Shown here one piece after another: positions 33,901 to 38,638 of a stretch of DNA of 38,638 nucleotides (the stretch's first letter is position 1; each line of letters starts with the position of its first letter). The stretch is from SHAN690 sp040905305 (GTDB lineage Bacteria > Bacteroidota > Bacteroidia > Flavobacteriales_G > Salibacteraceae). The position numbers were made by a program, and so were the translations under genes. The stretch covers positions 1 to 38,638 of the forward strand of contig JBBDRU010000138.1 in the NCBI GenBank assembly GCA_040905305.1, in the 5' to 3' direction. The notes beneath the pieces were generated by a model. It did no database searches, had not been told where the DNA came from, and worked only from the letters and a program-made list of their open reading frames with translations.

Positions 33901-35034
33901 AGATACAAATAGATCGAGCCCACCAAACCCGGGATGACCATCTGAACTGAAATATAAAGTGCTGTCGTTTTGAAAATAAGGAAAAACCTCGTTCAAAGGA
34001 GTGTTGATCTTAACAGAAAACGGACGAGGTTTTGACCAGCTTAACGAGTCAGTTCGGGTGATGTAAAAAAGATCCATTTTTCCTGTTGTACCTTTTTGGT
34101 CACTTGCAAACACGAGTGTTTTGCCATCTGGTGAGATTGCAGGATGCGCAAAAGAAAATGAATCACTTGATAATAAAACACGTTCATTTTTAATGCGTTT
34201 TTCTTTTATCAGATCAGCTTCGAACAATTCAAGATGTGCCACACCATCCTTTCCAATAGCGCTATTGGCAACAGTGTAATAAACTTTTTGATGAATGGTA
34301 TCAATGGAAACTGGTCCGATATGATAGTCTCCAGAAAGTGAGTTTTGAAAGAGATTGGGTTTTTTAAAGCTTGGATTGACTTGGCCGGAGGAGTCAATGT
34401 TTTCGTTGATTTCAGCAAAATATGCTGCCAAATATGGAGTGTTGTCATAACTTGAACCGGTTTCATGGACGTGATCGACATGTCTTGCAGTGGCGAAAAC
34501 CAAACCACTTTTATAAGGGAAAGGAGCAAACTCAGAATAAGCAGTGTTTAACCCTACAACCGATTTAACCTGAAAGTTTGCAGCTTCACCTCGCCAAATT
34601 TTACTACGGTTGATCGATCTCAACATTAGTTGAGCTATAAAGCTGCTTGGATTTTGTTTAACATACCGCTCTGTTACCCGCTGTGCATCATCAATCTTCC
34701 CATTTTTGAATAATACCTGGCCGAAGTGCATCAAGCCTTCGTTATTCAGAGTACCTAACATGTCGGCACGCTCATAATAGTATTCAGCATCTTTGAAACG
34801 ATGCAGTTTCATATTTGCAAAGGCAAGTCTTTGGTTGAGCTCTCCATTGTTTTCATTCCGTTTAACCTTTCTGCTTAGGATTCTAACGGCATCTGCATAG
34901 CGATTTTTTTGAAGAAACCGTTCTGCTCGATCGGCTTTAATAATCGTTGAATTTGAGTCTGCGGTTTGCCCATGGAGTATGAAAAACTGCGAAATCAGCA
35001 TTGAGGTCAATAGTATGGTGATGCTGGTTTTCAA
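30934..35034 (-). CDS. Large OmpA-family protein (TPR, PD40, six CRD-like repeats, two OmpA domains)
   Basis: A 1366-residue exported protein with a leader ending FILHGQ. TPR helices span about 30-140 (AERFLQKNRYADAVRILSRK). A PD40 propeller covers about 165-435 (AHPAISPDGKTLVFASDQKG). Six carboxypeptidase-regulatory/SpaA-like repeats start at about 441, 561, 660, 775, 890 and 1001; the last three share GQ(L/I/V)(F/Y)xxLPGDYxxG and end in a DSxGxFxFxxL motif. Two OmpA-type domains follow: about 1131-1245 (IHFAFRSSEL, HADIKE, NRSARL) and 1254-1366 (IHFAFDQWKLSD, DGFTDTYGSFGSN, ENNRRVELRIF). Both keep the Asp and Arg expected to bind peptidoglycan. The architecture extends the PorE pattern. It starts 2 nt after the PorP/SprF stop, the typical pairing of SprF-like proteins with OmpA partners. 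A periplasmic anchor for the T9SS surface cassette is inferred. Confidence 0.88.
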   Translation of the reverse strand: MKTSITILLTSMLISQFFILHGQTADSNSTIIKADRAERFLQKNRYADAVRILSRKVKRNENNGELNQRLAFANMKLHRFKDAEYYYERADMLGTLNNEGLMHFGQVLFKNGKIDDAQRVTERYVKQNPSSFIAQLMLRSINRSKIWRGEAANFQVKSVVGLNTAYSEFAPFPYKSGLVFATARHVDHVHETGSSYDNTPYLAAYFAEINENIDSSGQVNPSFKKPNLFQNSLSGDYHIGPVSIDTIHQKVYYTVANSAIGKDGVAHLELFEADLIKEKRIKNERVLLSSDSFSFAHPAISPDGKTLVFASDQKGTTGKMDLFYITRTDSLSWSKPRPFSVKINTPLNEVFPYFQNDSTLYFSSDGHPGFGGLDLFVSHKIKTQWGDPINLKQPINGNLDDFGICFTNPTAGYFSSSRDGGLGKDDIYAFVQIANPEDSQRVEVAGVFDYSQLSSDGVELQLYDEYDNLIETVNTDSNGLFSFSALPVGKSYQIRMAEVDGSMMDEAKIFIVNEAGEAVLALDKEETNSFRYKVLPRDEIESLTPIDESDTEIDDDYDLFGQLFTELPSDAANVKMVAETDDGTIISSSVTDSNGYYEFYSLPKSEYLYIGSSDGDSTIYRSSIFYADAEHTEQVSEKGNDYFTYRFSLTSPKESIPAPARYTGFLKYNNQPMEGIPVVIFDSNNNIIEVRRTNARGGFDLYNTKPTANYKIILPDSFQQFELKPDLYLVDKSSNRIVKTQALNFSIHLFTSLERIEETLNESELAYFNKPYTIEGQLFKKLPGDYSEGMNIDVYDENGMLVESSLVDSNGHFKFNQLRPDQAYVFKPQTNDESAFQLMLFNHEGIASEYLRFDQLQQYMYASLQNEQVSRLELLESKDQPMSELDQFITGQIYYKLPGDYKSGIPIYAFDAEGNVIDSSYTDSKGNFKFDRLSSTENFSIKVMEQMEDTDLKVALFNFDGRFLGLLFLDKNNAFKYDKILLEAAKDLSMESSEDESSGMMFGQVYRELPGDYKEDLKIYAFDDDGNLIDVAQLDGNGKFQFSRLEKDVDYVFRITEEDEEFNIALMDQTGNILDRFHVFNGQWRYDKLSLEKYELQLLNVKDLTATDLNFKNPNESAPKPDQGSTPNETQSSESIGIHFAFRSSELDSESTGKLDQIIKAWRESQDKMINIECHADIKEIQKSRSYSAERSVAIARYMNDEGVPLDKLFIQNFEASQPSVDCETQQCSEENHAKNRSARLGLIQSEGLASPPDYVIHFAFDQWKLSDSGEQTMFKFLVNTESSKENLTVRIDGFTDTYGSFGSNERISELRAKNIYNLLLSKGYKPDQLIIEYHGESIPKGKCMLDVPCQLKYRENNRRVELRIF

Positions 35035-35036
35035 TG

Positions 35037-35972
35037 CTAAAAATACCGTGGGGAAATGCTTTTGTTAGTGGGTAGCCCAAATTCAAGGCCTAAAAAAATC
35101 TCATGACTGGAGCCTTGTGTTATGCGCAGATCATTAAATGGATAGTCAAAGGAATATCCTATGCGAACAACGTCCGTCAGCAGGTACTCCAATATGAACA
35201 CACCACCAAACTGCGGTCTTACAGTTACACCTGCCCAGAGCTTTTCATCTATTAATACGCTGAAGTTTAAATCAATTATTCCTTCAAATAAACCAGCTTG
35301 CTTGTATAATATACTTGGCCTTAGTGTCAGATATTTGTTGAGCACAAATGCCCGCCCAATAGTAAACGAGTAATGCCTGAATTGCCTGTAGGCGTTCGCG
35401 CTATTCACTACCGAGTCAGAAACATTGAGCCGCGGTTCTGCAAGATGAGCCAGTTCCAGTCCGGCATAAAACTTATTTGTGCTGTAGAATACACCAAAAT
35501 CTGCATCGGGCACTATGATTTGGTCAACACCATAAGTTGGGATTGCATCTCCCTGATCCTTGTATTCAATTTTATTCCAATCAAACGCGATGTATTGTAT
35601 CCCTAACCCCAAACCGAAACTCATTTTACCTCTAAAAAGAGGGAATCGGTAAGCGTAGTCCACCTGAGCTTGAATATTGTTTCTTGGACCGATATTGTCA
35701 TTGGTGATTTGAAAACCCAGTCCCATTTTTTTATCACGAATGGGGCCATGAATAGCAAATGTTTGAGTTACAGGAGCTCCTTCAAATCCTATCCATTGAT
35801 TTCGATAAAGCATTACTGTGCTTATGGCTTCTCGACTTCCGGCATAAGCAGGGTTTATGCCAAGCGGATTGAACATGTATTGATTAAACTTTGGGTCTTG
35901 CTGGCCAAAAACATTGGACAGGGCAAACACCGTGAGCAAGCTTAATACAATATGTAGTATTTTGTTTGTCAT
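35037..35972 (-). CDS. PorP/SprF family type IX secretion membrane protein
   Basis: A 311-residue outer-membrane protein with a leader ending SNVFGQ. The family hallmark QDPKFNQYMFNPLGINPAYAG is followed by YRNQWIGFEGAPVTQTFAIH and beta-strands, including GLGLGIQYIAFDW and FGVFYSTNKFYAGLELAHL. It ends in EIFLGLEFGLPT...SPRYF. PorP/SprF proteins sit in the outer membrane and help specific type-B CTD cargo (such as SprB in Flavobacterium johnsoniae) through the type IX system and onto the surface. Its ATG overlaps the stop of the upstream type-B CTD gene (ATGA), and the OmpA partner follows 2 nt after its stop. This is a paralogous, cargo-specific SprF rather than the core PorP, judging from the neighbours. 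Confidence 0.95.
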   Translation of the reverse strand: MTNKILHIVLSLLTVFALSNVFGQQDPKFNQYMFNPLGINPAYAGSREAISTVMLYRNQWIGFEGAPVTQTFAIHGPIRDKKMGLGFQITNDNIGPRNNIQAQVDYAYRFPLFRGKMSFGLGLGIQYIAFDWNKIEYKDQGDAIPTYGVDQIIVPDADFGVFYSTNKFYAGLELAHLAEPRLNVSDSVVNSANAYRQFRHYSFTIGRAFVLNKYLTLRPSILYKQAGLFEGIIDLNFSVLIDEKLWAGVTVRPQFGGVFILEYLLTDVVRIGYSFDYPFNDLRITQGSSHEIFLGLEFGLPTNKSISPRYF

Positions 35973-36715
35973 CTCGAAACTTCTATCCAGCCTTTATAGG
36001 TGCTACCGTCAAATTTTGCGATGTAGAAATAAGTGCCGTCAGGCAGTGGGTTTCCATTTTTGTGCAAGCCTGTAAACGATGCAGAGCTGTTATCATAGTT
36101 GTTTGCGCTCCAAACAAGCGCGCCATATCGATTAAATATTTCAACTGATTTTTCATTGAAAAAATCTGAATTTTCTACGTGCCAATAATCATTAAAGTCA
36201 TCTCCATTAGGAGTAATACCAGAATAAAATTTTGGTGTGCAATCAATGCTATCAACTGCTCCTACAGTAATTGAGTTGGTTACGGCATTGCCGTTTGAAC
36301 CGGTTACCGTGAGGCTATAAAGGCCGACTTCAAGTTGGGTTATTTGCTCGGCATTTGATCCGTTACTCCATTGATAGGTGAGGGGTGTTGCGATGTTTTC
36401 AGAAATAAAAGAAATGGAGACAGCGCCATCATTTGCCCCAATGCAAGCTGCGTCAGCAGCTGAAAGTTCAAGAATGAAAGGGTTGTTTAACACATAGTTT
36501 GATTGTTGAAACCCCTGAGTGATAACAAATGAACCCTGTTCCTGGGTGCTCACAATCGGCTCACCAACCGATGCCGATAAATAAAACTCACCTTCACCAA
36601 ATTCGGAGTAGCCGCTTCCGATCAATTGACGATCGAGTTCAATCGTTTGCGCATGAACTTTTGGCCATGCGAAAAGCTCGATTAAGAAGAACAATATGAA
36701 TAGTGTTTTTTTCAT
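35969..36715 (-). CDS. T9SS cargo with SprB-like repeat and type-B sorting domain
   Basis: A 248-residue secreted protein. A signal peptide ends at AWPKVHAQ (about 23). Residues 24-78 form an N-terminal domain common in Bacteroidota secreted proteins (SASVGEPIVST, GSFVITQGFQQ). Residues about 83-152 match the SprB-repeat pattern (GANDGAVSISF, YQWSNGSNAEQITQLEVGLY, SLTVTGSNGN). Residues about 165-248 are a type-B gliding-motility-associated C-terminal domain (ITPNGDDFNDYWHVENSDFF, VEIFNRYGALVWSANNYDN, LPDGTYFYIAKF). Type-B CTDs target proteins through the T9SS with a SprF-family helper, and the SprF-like gene follows with a 4-nt overlap. It is a very short cargo: one repeat rather than dozens. 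It is probably surface-exposed and attached. Confidence 0.92.
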   Translation of the reverse strand: MKKTLFILFFLIELFAWPKVHAQTIELDRQLIGSGYSEFGEGEFYLSASVGEPIVSTQEQGSFVITQGFQQSNYVLNNPFILELSAADAACIGANDGAVSISFISENIATPLTYQWSNGSNAEQITQLEVGLYSLTVTGSNGNAVTNSITVGAVDSIDCTPKFYSGITPNGDDFNDYWHVENSDFFNEKSVEIFNRYGALVWSANNYDNSSASFTGLHKNGNPLPDGTYFYIAKFDGSTYKGWIEVSR

Positions 36716-36722
36716 TCTACTA

Positions 36723-36992
36723 TTAACAGATTCTTTTTAACGAATTGAGTTGTTGGTTGATTTGCTCGATTTTAAAATATTTTTCTGCAATAAATTTTGA
36801 TAGACCAATCTGGTTTACACTGCTTTTATCTTGTTCCATGTCATAAAAGTTAACGCTTTTGAAATTAGACACCTTATGAGGTGACATATCTTCCAAATTC
36901 TGTGAGATTAATGTGATATCCATTACGACTAAAAGAATGATTATTGATGTTATTCTTTGGATTAAGAGCGATATAGTGATGTTGTTTTTCAA
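36723..36992 (-). CDS. Small exported protein in the T9SS cassette, unknown function
   Basis: An 89-residue open frame with a TTG start that overlaps the stop of the fibre-like gene by 4 nt, an arrangement typical of coupled translation. Residues 1-31 look like a signal peptide (IQRITSIIILLVVMDITLIS). The mature part is short, charged and predicted helical (SKFIAEKYFKIEQINQQLNS). No family is recognised. An alternative ATG start at the internal MDITLIS would destroy the leader. Its position between the fibre-like gene and the CTD gene suggests a chaperone or accessory role, but the open frame is short and could be partly spurious. Confidence 0.55.
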   Translation of the reverse strand: MKNNITISLLIQRITSIIILLVVMDITLISQNLEDMSPHKVSNFKSVNFYDMEQDKSSVNQIGLSKFIAEKYFKIEQINQQLNSLKRIC

Positions 36993-38638
36993 TCAGTTTT
37001 TGATACTTCGTACGTGACTCGAGCCCCGTAAATTCTTAAATCATTATTGTTTTGGTATGTGCTGAACCTTAAGAAATAACTATATGAAGAATTGTCAATT
37101 ACCGCGTTAAGAATGGTTGATTCTGTTAATGACGTTGTGCCAGGAGTAGCAGTATTTCCGCTTGTTGGAGTTGACCCTAAAACACTTACTATGGTACCAC
37201 CCAGAGTATGCCGTCTTAAGCTACCTTCTACACCGTAGGTGCCGTCATTATCATAAATATAAAATGTAACTTCTGTAACTGTGGCTCCATCGGGTAATTG
37301 AATAGGAGCATAGAGTGTGGCGCTAGACCCGTTGGTACCGCCAGCAACCCACCTTGCGTTTCCAGAGACAAATCCGCCTATTTCAATGCTTTGGATAGTG
37401 GCTAAGCCACTTACACCCTGCAAAGGTGTAAATCCTGCAGCCGAAACCGAGGCATAGCGCGTTTGCGCTGTACTGTATGTATAATCGTTTGCGCTTGGGA
37501 TTTCAACGTCACCGACCACATCCAGCGTTGAAGATGGGTTTACCGTTCCAATACCAACATTGCCGTTGGTTTCAATGGTTAATTGATCATTGCCTCCGTT
37601 AACCACCCTTAACTCACCTGCAAAATTGCGTATATCCCAAGTGTTGGTACTGTTTGCCAGTGTGAGAATGGCATCAGAGGAACCCGTTGACTCCAGCCTG
37701 GCTTCAGCATCCCCGGATTGAATCACATGAAGTTCGGTTGTAGGTGTTGTCGTTCCGATTCCAACGTTTCCACCCGCATCGATATGCAGGGTTCCTGTGG
37801 TTCCTCCTGCATGCAATGTCAGGTCAGTTGAAGCTTGTATATTACTTGAAGCAGGCGTGTCGTCAAGTATAATATCCAGTGTATTGCCATTATTAACCAT
37901 CTGAAGTTGGGTTTGATAGAGCGGGCCTCCTGTGTTAGGGCGCAACCTCAACATGTGATTATTATTCGTGTTTCTTACACTCAGTCCTCCTCCGTAGTTG
38001 TCAATCGTGAAATAGGTATTGTTGGTAGGTAAATTTACATAGCCAAGTCCGTTTAGGTAAAAATCATTCGTTCCGAGTGTGTTGGTGCCAATTCCAAGTT
38101 TGCCAACATCATAAATTCCTCTTCCCAGAGCGTTAGAATCATTAGTCAGAATATCGGCAATGCCATTTCCAATTGCCGAATTGTCTTGCCATGTCAGATT
38201 ACCTGCTCCATCAGTATGAAGTAACTGGTTTGCACTTCCGTCAGTTTTAGGGAAGGAATAAGCATTAGCAATAGAAAGGCTGTCAATTATTACATGACCT
38301 GCTACCATAAATAGTGAGTCGCTTGCTTGACCGAAAACACTTACAGAGCTGTCTTGCAATCGAATGGCTGATGCTGAGTTTGACGGTAAAACAGCTCCTG
38401 CCGCATTAGTGGGCCAATGAAATAAACCGCTAAATCCGTTGCCCGCACCATATACATCGGCATGGTCATTGTTTAAATATCGTAAATCTGTACCGTCTTG
38501 AAATACATTAAAACCGAAGTAGCGAACACCTTCAAACGGAGTGCCGCTGGCCACTACATGCGAACCGATTTGCAGATCAGCTGACGGAGTTAATACTTTA
38601 ATTCCAAGCACTCCTAAATCCAAGATGCTATCACCATT
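36989..38638 (-). CDS. Fibre-like surface protein with VGIGT repeats (5' end outside the window)
   Basis: An incomplete gene: the frame stays open to the window edge, 549 codons are visible, and the N-terminus is missing. The apparent start at 38623 is a TTG codon and an artefact of the edge. The visible part carries the head-fibre pattern of Bacteroidota and phage tail-like proteins: SANQLLHTDGAGNLTWQDN, GNVGIGTTTPTTELHV and GNVGIGTVNPSSTLDVVGDV with beta-helical stretches between. The C-terminus (about the last 150 residues) is a beta-sandwich-like domain ending LRIYGARVTYEVSKTD. No peptidase S74 chaperone domain and no type-A or type-B T9SS CTD are visible at its C-terminus. It is the first visible gene of the PorP/SprF cassette, so surface localisation is inferred. 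Confidence 0.8.
   Translation of the reverse strand, partial: NGDSILDLGVLGIKVLTPSADLQIGSHVVASGTPFEGVRYFGFNVFQDGTDLRYLNNDHADVYGAGNGFSGLFHWPTNAAGAVLPSNSASAIRLQDSSVSVFGQASDSLFMVAGHVIIDSLSIANAYSFPKTDGSANQLLHTDGAGNLTWQDNSAIGNGIADILTNDSNALGRGIYDVGKLGIGTNTLGTNDFYLNGLGYVNLPTNNTYFTIDNYGGGLSVRNTNNNHMLRLRPNTGGPLYQTQLQMVNNGNTLDIILDDTPASSNIQASTDLTLHAGGTTGTLHIDAGGNVGIGTTTPTTELHVIQSGDAEARLESTGSSDAILTLANSTNTWDIRNFAGELRVVNGGNDQLTIETNGNVGIGTVNPSSTLDVVGDVEIPSANDYTYSTAQTRYASVSAAGFTPLQGVSGLATIQSIEIGGFVSGNARWVAGGTNGSSATLYAPIQLPDGATVTEVTFYIYDNDGTYGVEGSLRRHTLGGTIVSVLGSTPTSGNTATPGTTSLTESTILNAVIDNSSYSYFLRFSTYQNNNDLRIYGARVTYEVSKTD

Overview
The window looks like a chromosomal segment of a marine or freshwater Bacteroidota, probably of the Flavobacteriales/Cryomorphaceae-Crocinitomicaceae type. 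The lineage is inferred from gene content: a PorP/SprF protein, a type-B gliding/T9SS C-terminal sorting domain, three OmpA proteins carrying PD40 propellers, a TonB receptor with a carboxypeptidase-regulatory N-terminus, YceI and DUF5777. Start sites are A-rich with no clear Shine-Dalgarno sequence. Seven genes have a perfect Bacteroidota -7 box (TAnnTTTG) just upstream. No rRNA, tRNA, CRISPR array, transposase or phage integrase was seen.

Layout. 44-3135 (+) is a tight five-gene envelope cassette: two cytochrome-c-like lipoproteins with non-canonical haem motifs, an OB-fold lipoprotein, a YceI protein and a DUF5777 beta-barrel. A secreted TPR-like protein follows (3299-4210). 4307-7555 (-) is a large BNR/sortilin-like secreted protein, divergent from the thiol peroxidase tpx (7722-8219, +). 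Next are a TIGR00266/AIM24 protein (8331-9131), a MORN-repeat exported protein (9128-9541, -) and a three-gene run with a ChaN-like protein, a hotdog thioesterase and an alpha/beta hydrolase (9602-11512). 11734-17994 encodes a 2086-residue OmpA protein with a ladder of about 13 Ig/cadherin-like repeats. It converges on a GC-rich 317-bp non-coding island, then a fumarylacetoacetase-family hydrolase and a DEDDh exonuclease (-). 19737-22613 (-) encodes a PorE-like OmpA protein (TPR, PD40, CRD, OmpA).

22942-24273 (-) is a 2-oxoacid dehydrogenase E2. A MarR regulator (24382-25053, -) is divergent from a TonB-dependent receptor (25134-27542, +), with an AT-rich palindrome between them. 27582-30822 (-) is a compact signalling operon: YfiR, a TPR protein, and a membrane sensor with tandem HAMP domains and a SpoIIE/PP2C phosphatase. 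30934 to the window end (-) is a T9SS-linked surface cassette: a fibre-like protein cut by the window edge, a small exported protein, a type-B CTD protein with a SprB-like repeat, PorP/SprF, and a large OmpA protein with tandem peptidoglycan-binding domains.

Themes. Most of the window is cell-envelope machinery: secretion and surface display (T9SS), peptidoglycan-anchored scaffolds, envelope redox proteins and one transmembrane phosphatase pathway. The best candidates for a little-described system are the YfiR-TPR-HAMP-PP2C operon, the cytochrome/OB/YceI/DUF5777 cassette, and the GC-rich island at about 18050-18311, which no gene explains.
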